Shown one piece after another: positions 17,042 to 24,336 of a stretch of 53,193 nt of DNA. Origin of the DNA: Lachnospiraceae bacterium UBA7109. GTDB taxonomy: Bacteria; Bacillota; Clostridia; Lachnospirales; Lachnospiraceae. A program made the translations under genes and the position numbers. Within the stretch, counting starts at the first letter, position 1; every line of letters starts with the position of its first letter. The notes under the pieces were generated by a model. The model saw only the letters and a list, made by a program, of their open reading frames with translations, was not told the DNA's origin and did not search any database. The stretch lies in NCBI GenBank assembly GCA_002492335.1, contig DKYD01000104.1, positions 27,749-80,941 on the forward strand, given 5' to 3'.

Positions 17042-17902
17042 CTAAAACAGCGCAAAAATTATCAAAGTTACTGCCACAAAAACAAATCGCTTCGACACCA
17101 AACACTTTTTCCACTGTATCTCTTCTTTAATAAAAGCAAATATTTTTTCTCTTTTTTTCCAATAAATAATAATTGCCCCAAAACAAATAATTGCAAATAA
17201 CAAAAAAGCTACTGTCTTTAACTCTGTACTGTTAATTCGGGACATAACTTCTGCCATAGAATTATTAAAGACATGAAATATCACTGCCCAATATAAAGAA
17301 AACTCTGTTGCTACATAACCTAAAATTATGCCTATTAATACAGCATAAATTCCTTGCTCTATATTCCCATGATATATTGCAAAAAGAATAGCTGATATTA
17401 TAATAGCTGATTTATTTCCTAATATTTTCAACAAATTCAATATGATATCGCGAAATAGTACTTCTTCAAAAAACGGGCCGATTATACAAGTAAATAAAAT
17501 AATGCTTATCGATTCCATCTGACTGGTATCGTTGACTAATGAACTCTGAATGGTATACCCTATATTATGAAGAGTTACATTTAAGATCTCTATTATTATA
17601 TTAGCCAATATCTGGGCAATAATAATCCCACCAATGCCCCCTAATAAAGCTGACTTTGACATTCTCCTATATATTATTTTTCTGTGATTCTTATTCACAT
17701 ACTTAACTGAAAACAATATTGTAAAAAAAACGAGCCAACTAGTAAACATAAAAATCCCACTCATCTTCAAAAACTCTGTAAATTCTTGATTGTCTGTAAA
17801 AGCAATAAACAGCAACATCAACACTATTTCCACTAAATATCTTACTAAGATAATGTTTGCTATCTTTTCCATATTCTTTTTAATTTGCATAGTATTTTGC
17901 AT
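17042..17902 (-). CDS. CPBP-family intramembrane metalloprotease (Abi), first copy
   Basis: 286 residues, multi-pass membrane protein with EEVLFR (146-151), FAIYHGN (His178) and HVFNN (His210), the CPBP active-site pattern. The ribosome site is GCGGGG 8 nt before the ATG. It is the first gene after the three peptide genes, beyond a partial terminator at 17924-17952. Role inferred: immunity, possibly one protease per peptide or per target pathway. Confidence 0.87.
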   Translation of the reverse strand: MQNTMQIKKNMEKIANIILVRYLVEIVLMLLFIAFTDNQEFTEFLKMSGIFMFTSWLVFFTILFSVKYVNKNHRKIIYRRMSKSALLGGIGGIIIAQILANIIIEILNVTLHNIGYTIQSSLVNDTSQMESISIILFTCIIGPFFEEVLFRDIILNLLKILGNKSAIIISAILFAIYHGNIEQGIYAVLIGIILGYVATEFSLYWAVIFHVFNNSMAEVMSRINSTELKTVAFLLFAIICFGAIIIYWKKREKIFAFIKEEIQWKKCLVSKRFVFVAVTLIIFALF

Positions 17903-17923
17903 ATCTTATACCCCGCATACATA

Positions 17924-17952
17924 AAGGTATACTCCAATCCGAAGTATACCTT
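17924..17952 (-). terminator. Partial terminator between peptide and immunity genes
   Basis: AAGGTATACT and AGTATACCTT form a perfect 10-bp stem with a 9-nt loop; only a short TTTA follows on the minus strand. This would let most transcripts end after the peptide genes and some read on into the immunity and export genes. Confidence 0.55.
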
Positions 17953-17962
17953 CCTTTGGTTC

Positions 17963-18109
17963 TCATGATCGACAAAGTTTCATCATTGCATTTGCCCATC
18001 GATCCGCTAGTTTCCCTGCATAAAATCCAACTTTATACCAAAATCCAGCACCACCATTAATGCTTTGCATTTCATCCATTTTCATTTCATAAAAATATTC
18101 TTTTTCCAT
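17963..18109 (-). CDS. Double-glycine leader peptide, class IIb bacteriocin-like, GxxxG (peptide A)
   Basis: 48-residue precursor. The leader (1-20) ends KMDEMQSINGG, matching the LSxxEMxxIxGG pattern cut by PCATs; the mature part (21-48, starting AGFWYKVGFYAGKLADRW) has 28 residues, net positive, aromatic-rich, with GFYAG as a GxxxG motif and one Cys near the end (residue 46). GAGGGG lies 9 nt before the ATG. GxxxG in both partners is the hallmark of two-peptide bacteriocins such as plantaricin EF and lactococcin G. I do not recognise the sequence itself as a named bacteriocin. Confidence 0.85.
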   Translation of the reverse strand: MEKEYFYEMKMDEMQSINGGAGFWYKVGFYAGKLADRWANAMMKLCRS

Positions 18110-18126
18110 ATTTACATACCCCTCTA

Positions 18127-18285
18127 CTATTTTTTACTTCTTAACCCTTTCATAAAACCCCTTCCAAAATCATAAATTTCTTCTGCAAATGAAAGTGCGA
18201 TACGAATAACTTTTCCCCAACCTCCGCCATTAATATTTTCCATTTCACTATCTGACAAATTATAAAATATTTCTTTTTTGATCAT
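18127..18285 (-). CDS. Double-glycine leader peptide, class IIb bacteriocin-like, GxxxG (peptide B)
   Basis: 52-residue precursor. The leader (1-21) contains NLSDSEMENINGG, a textbook double-glycine leader; the mature part (22-52) has 31 residues, starts GWGKVIRIALSFAEEIYDF and ends with GFMKG (GxxxG) and a basic tail LRSKK. A helix with one hydrophobic side is likely. The AAGGAG site is 13 nt from the ATG at 18285; an in-frame GTG at 18297 would lie on top of that site. It ends 17 bp before peptide A, so the two are probably made together as a pair. Confidence 0.85.
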   Translation of the reverse strand: MIKKEIFYNLSDSEMENINGGGWGKVIRIALSFAEEIYDFGRGFMKGLRSKK

Positions 18286-18362
18286 ATATTTATTCACTCT
18301 CCTTATTTCTACAAATTATTTTCCATCTTTAAGGTGAACAGTTATACATGCTCTCCTCTTAT

Positions 18363-18491
18363 TTAACAAAACGCTCTAAACAGTCGATAAATAGGCTTTA
18401 AAACAGATTTCCATATTCTTCCTCCACCTTCTGTTTCTTGCATTTCTTTATATGAAAGTTCAGAAAGTTTTTTCTTTTCAAAACTTATCAT
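18363..18491 (-). CDS. Double-glycine leader peptide, probable inducing pheromone (peptide C)
   Basis: 42-residue precursor and first gene of the peptide operon. The leader (1-23) shows KLSELSYKEMQETEGG; the mature part is the 19-mer GRIWKSVLKPIYRLFRAFC, net charge about +5, amphipathic, without any GxxxG. Short cationic GG-processed peptides of this size serve as inducers (PlnA, ComC/BlpC type) for HPK10 kinases, and such a kinase with a LytTR regulator lies 2.2 kb upstream. AGAGGTGAG precedes the ATG. Alternatively it is a third antimicrobial peptide. The 78 bp to peptide B hold only a 6-codon frame. Confidence 0.78.
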   Translation of the reverse strand: MISFEKKKLSELSYKEMQETEGGGRIWKSVLKPIYRLFRAFC

Positions 18492-18593
18492 ACTATCTCA
18501 CCTCTCTTTTCTAATTATTTCTTTAACTTTTACACTTATTCGAAAAAGCGATAATCTTAACCCGGGTACTTTTCTTAAGTGCTTGTGTTTTTG

Positions 18594-18795
18594 AGACTCT
18601 GATGGTTTGCGCAAATTAATCAGAGTACTCTTTAATTTATTATATAAAGCCGTTTGCAAGAGCAAACCTCTCTATACCGAAATATTTGCAATATATCGGG
18701 ACTAATTTCCACAAGAATTGTTTTAACTCTTGTTAAATGTGTGGTGGAACAGTCAATGGCTTCTCTCTATTTTTCAGAAAGGAGCAGCTATACCT
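18594..18795 (+). ncRNA. Candidate bridge RNA of the IS110 element
   Basis: The 200 nt before the transposase contain no gene but three good stems: ACTCTGAT/ATCAGAGT (18596-18626) with an inner TTTGC/GCAAA; GTTTGC/GCAAAC with an aaga loop (18652-18667); and CCGA/TCGG enclosing ATAT/ATAT (18677-18699). A hairpin followed by further stem-loops in the left non-coding end is where IS110-group elements encode the bispecific bridge RNA that pairs with donor and target DNA. Which loops pair with which DNA was not worked out. The exact ends are a guess. Confidence 0.5.
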
Positions 18796-20058
18796 ATGAA
18801 AGTTGTTTATCAAACCTGCTGTGGTGTCGATATTCACAAATCTTTTCTCGTTGCCGCAATCATCAAAACCACTTCTGGAGTTCAACCTTCGTATCAAAAG
18901 AAGCGCTTCTCCACCTTCAACAATTCCATTCTTGAGTTTAAGAAATGGCTGTTGGACAATTCCTGTCGTGACATTTGTATGGAATCCACTGAAAAATACT
19001 GGATACCTGTGTTCAATCTTTTGGAAGACGAAATCAACGTCACCATCGCTAATCCCAAATGGGTGAAAGCTGTCAAAGGGAACAAGGACGATGCCAAAGA
19101 TTCCAAATGGATCGGGGACTTGTTCAGATTGGGGCTTGTTCCGGAAAGTTATATACCGTGCAAAGAAATCCGTATTCTCAGGGAGTTTACGCGATACCGG
19201 TATAAACTGACTTCCTGCAAAAGCAGCGAGAAGAATCGATTTCAGAATGCGCTTACTGTTTGTAATGTCGCATTAGATTCGGTTGTTTCCGATATCTTTG
19301 GGAAATCAGCCACCTCCGTCATCGATTATCTCCTTGAACAGTCCAACAATTCCATCAACCACGAAGAAATATCCTCCAGACTGCTTCGCTCACTCAAGAA
19401 GAAGTCCGAAAATGTCATTGAGTCCATCGAAGGGTATCAGATGACTGATTCCCAGAAATATCGTATGCGTCTTGTACACGCACACATGGATTATATCAGA
19501 TCTACAATTGTAGATATAGACTCAATGATTGATTTGTTGGTCGAACCTTATGATAATGCTGTCAAGCTACTATGTACCATCCCCGGAGTAGACCGCAATA
19601 GTGCGATCACTATTATCTCTGAGATTGGTACAGATATGACACAGTTTTCTAATTCCAAGCGTTTATGTTGCTGGGTGGGTCTGACTCCTGGTAATAATGA
19701 GTCTGCTGGTAAGAAGAAATCTGTCCGGATAACACGTGCCGGTGTCTACCTCAAACCTGCGTTGGTGCAAGTTTCCCATGCAGCCGTGAAATCTGACAAG
19801 TCCCCTTACTACAAAGCCAAATATGAACGCATCATGAAACGTCGTGAAAAAAAGCGTGCCATTATTGCGATCGTCCGGATGATCCTCACTGCCACCTATC
19901 ATATGCTGTCTACAGGCGAAGCGTGGAATTCCTCCGATCTTTACAAGATTGATATGCCTGAACCTCTTAAAGAAAAACCAAAAGAGAAAGCTATCAAACA
20001 AGCTATGAAGCTATTAATTGCTGAGAGAATCATTGAAGAACCCCTGTTAGTCACATAG
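18796..20058 (+). CDS. IS110-family transposase (DEDD recombinase)
   Basis: 420 residues from the ATG at 18796, which follows AAAGGAG; open frame upstream to 18730 lies in the RNA region. The N-terminal RuvC-like domain begins CGVDIHKSF (Asp12), then CMESTEKYW, and a KDDAKDSKW segment. A coiled middle part leads to the C-terminal Transposase_20 domain (LCTIPGVDRNSAITIISEIG, ends LCTI and SEIG; SAGKKKSVRITRAGV with the putative catalytic Ser). Full length for the family, with no frameshift, so the element may still be mobile. Confidence 0.95.
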   Translation: MKVVYQTCCGVDIHKSFLVAAIIKTTSGVQPSYQKKRFSTFNNSILEFKKWLLDNSCRDICMESTEKYWIPVFNLLEDEINVTIANPKWVKAVKGNKDDAKDSKWIGDLFRLGLVPESYIPCKEIRILREFTRYRYKLTSCKSSEKNRFQNALTVCNVALDSVVSDIFGKSATSVIDYLLEQSNNSINHEEISSRLLRSLKKKSENVIESIEGYQMTDSQKYRMRLVHAHMDYIRSTIVDIDSMIDLLVEPYDNAVKLLCTIPGVDRNSAITIISEIGTDMTQFSNSKRLCCWVGLTPGNNESAGKKKSVRITRAGVYLKPALVQVSHAAVKSDKSPYYKAKYERIMKRREKKRAIIAIVRMILTATYHMLSTGEAWNSSDLYKIDMPEPLKEKPKEKAIKQAMKLLIAERIIEEPLLVT

Positions 20059-20205
20059 CATTTTTCAATATATCAACCTTGTTTCAAAAGGCTATTATCT
20101 AATAGCTTGTTTAAGTGCGCCAGTTTTTGGCTGTCCTGTACTTTCTTTCACACTAATCCCCTTTTAATAATTTTAATATATTAGACGTTTGTGAAACGCC
20201 GAAAG

Positions 20206-20526
20206 ATGCATAAATACAGTATTTTTTTGTTGTCAAAACAAATTCGACAACAACAAATATCAGTTTCTTTCTCTTCTTGATGAATCCATTAACCTTAATG
20301 AAATTGTTCCTGTTTCTTTTGTTTCTCATTTTCACGCTCGCACCGGAAGACCTCGCAAACACCAGCTTTATCCTATGCTCAAAGTTCTTTTGATTCAGCG
20401 CATTTTCTCATTCCCAACAGACACTCTCCTGATTGTTTTTTGAAATATCCTCAGGAATTGCGTGATTTCTGCGGCTTTGATGTTGCACCAGATGGTTTAA
20501 AATTTACTCGTTTTAAACAGGAATGA
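20206..20526 (+). pseudogene. Broken N-terminus of a transposase (IS5/IS1182-like)
   Basis: Three frames join into one recognisable sequence: MHKYSIFLLSKQ from the ATG at 20206, then DNNKYQFLSLLDESINLNEI and HARTGRPRKHQLYPMLKVLL in a second frame, then FLKYPQELRDFCGFDVAPDG to KFTRFKQE in a third, stop at 20524-20526. The GRP..YP.....LL and LRDFCGF segments resemble the DUF772-type N-terminus of IS5/IS1182-group transposases. The catalytic part is absent. Both shifts are near T/A runs. It marks this gap as an old insertion site. Confidence 0.65.
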
Positions 20527-20623
20527 TAAGAAGCAAAGAAAAATGTACTTTTCTTATCTTCTCCAAGCATATTTCCACAAAAAATTCCAGATACTGCAGA
20601 TTATCAAAACTCCATCACCCCAC

Positions 20624-20657
20624 AAAAAATAGACTAAAAACTTTGTTCAGTCTTTAG
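20624..20657 (-). terminator. Terminator after the AgrC-like kinase gene
   Basis: CTAAAAACT (20634-20642) and AGTCTTTAG (20649-20657) pair over 9 bp with one G-U; TATTTTTTG follows on the minus strand. It implies that the regulators are a separate transcription unit from the peptide genes. Confidence 0.75.
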
Positions 20658-20703
20658 CCTATCTGTTAACCACATTATTTTCCAGCTGTTTTCTGCGGAT
20701 GGT

Positions 20704-22002
20704 TTATTTATTCGATAAACGGTTATTTTTTATCCTAATTTCCGCATAAAATTGATTTTCTTCTTTTTTGTACAGAAACTCCCCGTTATATTTTTGAACT
20801 ATATTTTTAATATTTTTCAATCCAAAACCGTGGTTCTTTTTATCTTCTTTTGTTGTTTCAAAATTATTTCCACATAAGTTTTCTTCACTATTACAAGAAT
20901 TTTTTTCAATAATATATGTATATATCTTTCCTGTTTTTATGGTAAACGATATATATTTCTCTAAATCATTCACCTTTTCAACCGCTTCAATCGCATTAAC
21001 TATTAAATTTGAAGCAATAATCCCCATATCCCTATCAGAAATAATCAGATTATCCGGTACATATCCTTTCACTTCAATTTTACTTTTATTTTTCACAGGT
21101 AATAAATAATAGTTTAATATCACATTCACCGTCTCATTTCCCACATCATAATCATATTTGCTTATAAGATTTATCTCCTTTAACGTATCAGCAATATATC
21201 TTTCCAGTCCATAATAATCCTTTTTTTCAGAATAATTTTTCATTTGAATTAATTCTGCAATAATGTCATGTCTAAATTGCCGGGTTTTCTGTTCTTTTGC
21301 TAACAACACCTCAAAATGTTTCTTTTGCTGAACACTATATTTTTCCAGCATTTCATTCTCCAAAAAATATTTTTGTTGTACATTAAAAGAATAAATCATT
21401 AACAAAAACGCAACAAATATTATTCCTCCTCCAACCATCACAAGACCCAGTCCCAAAATACCTGGTTTTGTATTTAATACCTCCGCCAGTGAATATGTAA
21501 AAAAAGATAACATCGCTGTAATTATAAACAAGGGAAACGAAATTATAATATTCATCTTGGGTTTTAAAACAAATGCATTTCTTTCAAGTTTTCTCCCCAG
21601 GAGAAAGAAATATATCCATAATAAAGCGATAACCAGAGCCGTATAAACTATAGATATAATATTTGTATTGACACTAATAAAACACAAAAAAATATATTCT
21701 ATTACACTTTCTAATATTGTCAACAACGGAAATGCTATAAAAAATAAATTAATTGATTCTAACCATAACAAATGATATACTCCTGTAACATTTGCAATCG
21801 ATGCTATTAATGCCAACAGAAACGTTACATCTAATCTGTTAACATATATGATGCAAAGAACAGACGCTATATTTATGACTATCATAATTATATTTCTTCT
21901 GTATTTCTTATCGCTTCTTCTCTTTCCAAATATGGTATAATAAAATGATAAATATTCTATTATGATTGTTACATATAACAATAAATTCAACAAAACTTCC
22001 AT
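20704..22002 (-). CDS. AgrC/HPK10-like peptide-sensing histidine kinase
   Basis: 432 residues from ATG at 22002 (MEVLLNLLLYVTIIIEYLSF). Six or so membrane helices fill the first 200 residues, then a short coiled coil, an H-box FRHDIIAELIQM, an N-box ASNLIVNAIEAVEK and a G-box HGFGLKNIKNIV, i.e. a GHKL ATPase of the AgrC/ComD/PlnB type. A TTG at 22089, overlapping the regulator gene, is in frame, but the family starts at the first helix. No agrB or agrD is nearby, so the signal is more likely a GG-leader peptide. It probably senses peptide C. Confidence 0.88.
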   Translation of the reverse strand: MEVLLNLLLYVTIIIEYLSFYYTIFGKRRSDKKYRRNIIMIVINIASVLCIIYVNRLDVTFLLALIASIANVTGVYHLLWLESINLFFIAFPLLTILESVIEYIFLCFISVNTNIISIVYTALVIALLWIYFFLLGRKLERNAFVLKPKMNIIISFPLFIITAMLSFFTYSLAEVLNTKPGILGLGLVMVGGGIIFVAFLLMIYSFNVQQKYFLENEMLEKYSVQQKKHFEVLLAKEQKTRQFRHDIIAELIQMKNYSEKKDYYGLERYIADTLKEINLISKYDYDVGNETVNVILNYYLLPVKNKSKIEVKGYVPDNLIISDRDMGIIASNLIVNAIEAVEKVNDLEKYISFTIKTGKIYTYIIEKNSCNSEENLCGNNFETTKEDKKNHGFGLKNIKNIVQKYNGEFLYKKEENQFYAEIRIKNNRLSNK

Positions 22003-22063
22003 ACTTTTATTTCCGTTCCAATCTTCTAAAATAACATCCTTTTCTTTCTTAATTCCACTCTTT

Positions 22064-22771
22064 TCAATTTCGACACTTATCAAAATCAATTATTTTCTGC
22101 ACTACTTCTTTATTCCTTCGCCTTGATATTGGCACTTTCCCACCATTATTCATTTTTATATAGTGTTTATAAACATCAAGCACATAAAGAACATTTATAA
22201 TATAACTTCTATGTACTACAATAAAAATTCTTTCATCCAAATCATCCCATATAGTCTTCAAAGATTTATTACTTTCAAATACCTTGCCTTTAGAATATAT
22301 TTTCAAATAATCGCGGTTGGCTTCTATCACTTCAATTTCTCTTTGTTGTAAAAAGCAATCCTCACCTCTATATTTCAACTTTATCATTTCATATCCCGCT
22401 AAAGAAAGAAAAGCATTATCTAATGCCTCAAAAAATTCTTCTTTTTCAATTGGTTTAGTCACAAATCTTGTCGCGCCTATTTTAAAAGCTTCTTTAAATC
22501 GCTCACGTTTGCTTGTCAACATTATTATATTCGTTTCGATTCCTCTTTTAGCTAATTCTTTCGCAGCTTGGATACCATCCACCTCCGGCATATCAATATC
22601 CAACAAAATAATATTATAACCTTCTGACATTTCTAATAAATCCTTAGCAGAAAAACAACTATAAATATCATATGTATAATTTCCATTTTTTCTATATTGT
22701 TCCAGAAGTTCTTTTACTTCTCCATGCATTACCTTATCATCGTCACAAATCACAATACCCACATGCGCCAT
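22064..22771 (-). CDS. LytTR-family response regulator (AgrA/ComE/PlnC-like)
   Basis: 235 residues: receiver domain 1-120 with ICDDD, phospho-Asp58 in LLDIDMPEVDG, and MLTSKRERF / TKPIEKEEF; LytTR DNA-binding domain about 140-235 (EVIEANRDYLKIYSKG, VHRSYIINVLYV, ISRRRNKEV). LytTR regulators bind paired direct repeats upstream of bacteriocin operons. It is promoter-proximal to the kinase gene. AGAGGA precedes the ATG, and a TTGTGT-17-TATAAT promoter lies about 45 bp upstream. Confidence 0.92.
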   Translation of the reverse strand: MAHVGIVICDDDKVMHGEVKELLEQYRKNGNYTYDIYSCFSAKDLLEMSEGYNIILLDIDMPEVDGIQAAKELAKRGIETNIIMLTSKRERFKEAFKIGATRFVTKPIEKEEFFEALDNAFLSLAGYEMIKLKYRGEDCFLQQREIEVIEANRDYLKIYSKGKVFESNKSLKTIWDDLDERIFIVVHRSYIINVLYVLDVYKHYIKMNNGGKVPISRRRNKEVVQKIIDFDKCRN

Positions 22772-22815
22772 TTCTTAAATTTCCTCTTAATATGTATTTT
22801 GTTCGAATCTTTTAT

Positions 22816-22844
22816 ATTATAGCAAAAAAGATAACGAAACACAA
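22816..22844 (-). promoter_or_regulatory. Promoter of the two-component regulator genes
   Basis: Minus strand TTGTGT (22839-22844), 17 bp, TGCTATAAT (-10 at 22816-22821, extended by TG). Confidence 0.65.
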
Positions 22845-22868
22845 ATCTACTCCATACATTAACTCATC

Positions 22869-22900
22869 AAAAAGGCGCTGCAATTTTGCAGCGCCTTTTT
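22869..22900. terminator. Bidirectional terminator after spoVG
   Basis: AAAAAGGCGCTGCAA and its exact complement are separated by only TT: a perfect 15-bp palindrome with A-tract and T-tract, working on both strands. It closes the glgC-glgD-spoVG unit at the border of the island. Confidence 0.92.
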
Positions 22901-22908
22901 ATCACTTT

Positions 22909-23187
22909 TTATTCTATTACATCCGTCTCTTCACGTAATGCTTCTTCATATTTTTCAAGGATGATCTTCTGAATACGTTCTCTTGTTCCCGAATTAATCG
23001 GATGCGCAATATCTCTGTACTCTCCGTCCAGCGCTTTTTTGCTTGGCATAGCAATAAAAAGACCTTTTTCCCCTTCAATCACTTTAATATCATGTACAAC
23101 AAATTCTTCATCCATCGTAATAGATACCACAGCCTTTAACTTGCCTTCTTTTGCCACTTTACGTACACGCACATCTGTAATCTGCAT
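22909..23187 (-). CDS. spoVG: SpoVG, RNA-binding septation/sporulation regulator
   Basis: 92 residues starting MQITDVRVRKV, with DEEFVVHDIKVIEGEKGLF and AMPSKKALDGEYRDIAHPINS segments that are diagnostic for SpoVG. The family binds RNA (and DNA) site-specifically and affects septum placement, capsule and sporulation. The ATG at 23187 follows AAAGGGG; an in-frame codon 24 nt upstream was rejected. It begins only 30 bp after glgD with no terminator between, so it is likely co-transcribed with the glycogen genes, an unusual neighbour. Confidence 0.95.
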   Translation of the reverse strand: MQITDVRVRKVAKEGKLKAVVSITMDEEFVVHDIKVIEGEKGLFIAMPSKKALDGEYRDIAHPINSGTRERIQKIILEKYEEALREETDVIE

Positions 23188-23217
23188 TGTCTGACAGCCC
23201 CTTTCCTGCAAGCCGCA

Positions 23218-24336
23218 CTATAGTGCATACCTCTCATTCTTTTCAACAACAACTTTCACACCATTTTCGCCTACATGACGCGTATTTGCTCTGATCGTAT
23301 CACGGCTTTCAACAATACAGTTCTCAATATACGTATTATCTCCCAGATATACATCATTTAAAATAATTGAGTTCTTGATTACACAATTGTTACCGACAAA
23401 TACTTTCTTAAAGATAACGGAATTTTCCACCGTACCGTTAATAATACTTCCACTTGCCACAAGACTGTTCTTTACAGTAGAACCAGGATTGTATTTTGCC
23501 GGCGGCAGATCGCTTACCTTAGAATAAATATCCGGATACTGCTTGAAGAAATAATTTCTTACTTCCGGCTTCAGGAAATCCATATTTGTCTGATAATAAG
23601 CTTCTACTGTAGAAATATTATTCCAGTAATCTTTAATCTTATATCCGTAGATATTCTTTAAATTCTTATATCTGATCAGGATATCACTTACAAAATCATA
23701 TCTTTCCTCTTCCGCGCTATGCTCAATAAGTTCAATAAGCAGTCTTCTTCTGATCACGTAAATACCAGTGGAAATCGTAGTCGCACTTGTAATCATCGGC
23801 TTCTCTTCGAACTCCTCAATCCGCATATTGTCATTCATTTTTACAGTGCCAAAGCGGCTTGCATCCTCACCCTGTGCAAGTTCCTTACATACAACTGTAA
23901 TATCTGCTTTCTTTTCAATATGATACTCCAGCACCTTATTATAATCCATTTTATAAATACCATCACCAGATGTGATAATTACATATGGCTCATGACATTT
24001 TTTCAGGAAATCAAGATTCTGATAAATGGCGTCCGCTGTTCCTCTGTACCAGTAACCATTGTCCATTGTAATGGTAGGTGTAAATACATAAAGTCCTCCC
24101 TGCTTTCTTCCGAAATCCCACCATTTGGAAGAATTCAGATGTTCATTCAAGGAGCGTGCGTTGTACTGCGTCAGCACCGCCACCTTCTGCACATGGGAAT
24201 TAGACATATTACTAAGCGCAAAATCAATCGCCCTGTAGCTTCCTGCAACAGGCATTGCCGCTACGGCACGCTTATGTGTCAGTTCCCGCATCTTATTACT
24301 ATTACCGCCCGCTAATATAAGTCCTACTGCTCTCAT
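23218..24336 (-). CDS. glgD: Glucose-1-phosphate adenylyltransferase-like regulatory subunit GlgD
   Basis: 372 residues, nucleotidyltransferase fold followed by a left-handed beta-helix (about 285-365). It is the GlgD type: the catalytic GGxGxRL loop of GlgC is replaced by GGNSNKM, and the conserved Lys region of GlgC (KPAVAFGGKYRIIDF) reads RAVAAMPVAGSYRAIDF, while SGDGIYKMDY is kept. In Firmicutes, GlgD pairs with GlgC to give the active ADP-glucose pyrophosphorylase for glycogen synthesis. Start overlaps the glgC stop by 4 bp (ATGA). Confidence 0.93.
   Translation of the reverse strand: MRAVGLILAGGNSNKMRELTHKRAVAAMPVAGSYRAIDFALSNMSNSHVQKVAVLTQYNARSLNEHLNSSKWWDFGRKQGGLYVFTPTITMDNGYWYRGTADAIYQNLDFLKKCHEPYVIITSGDGIYKMDYNKVLEYHIEKKADITVVCKELAQGEDASRFGTVKMNDNMRIEEFEEKPMITSATTISTGIYVIRRRLLIELIEHSAEEERYDFVSDILIRYKNLKNIYGYKIKDYWNNISTVEAYYQTNMDFLKPEVRNYFFKQYPDIYSKVSDLPPAKYNPGSTVKNSLVASGSIINGTVENSVIFKKVFVGNNCVIKNSIILNDVYLGDNTYIENCIVESRDTIRANTRHVGENGVKVVVEKNERYAL

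Larger units (their letters stand above)
18575..20129 (+). mobile_element. IS110-family insertion sequence (ends approximate)
   Basis: About 1.55 kb with an intact DEDD transposase and a long folded non-coding left end. IS110 elements lack terminal inverted repeats, so the ends are uncertain. I used the direct repeat TTAAGTGCnnnnGTTTTTG, present at 18575-18593 and 20111-20129 with identical spacing (15 fixed positions), as a guide. It lies between the regulator genes and the bacteriocin peptide operon and is read in the opposite direction to both. Confidence 0.7.

Noticed and set aside
18325..18350. Six-codon frame MYNCSP with a good AGGAG site between peptides C and B
   Set aside because: Too short to separate from chance; no leader or known function. 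The AGGAG may belong to a leader-type feature, but nothing else supports it.
20153..20362. Minus-strand 69-codon open frame in the gap right of the IS
   Set aside because: It is antisense to the broken transposase sequence, which explains the region better.
20704..22771. A true agr system (AgrB/AgrD cyclic peptide)
   Set aside because: No AgrB protease or AgrD precursor found on either strand near the regulator genes; the GG-leader peptides and PCAT give a better match.
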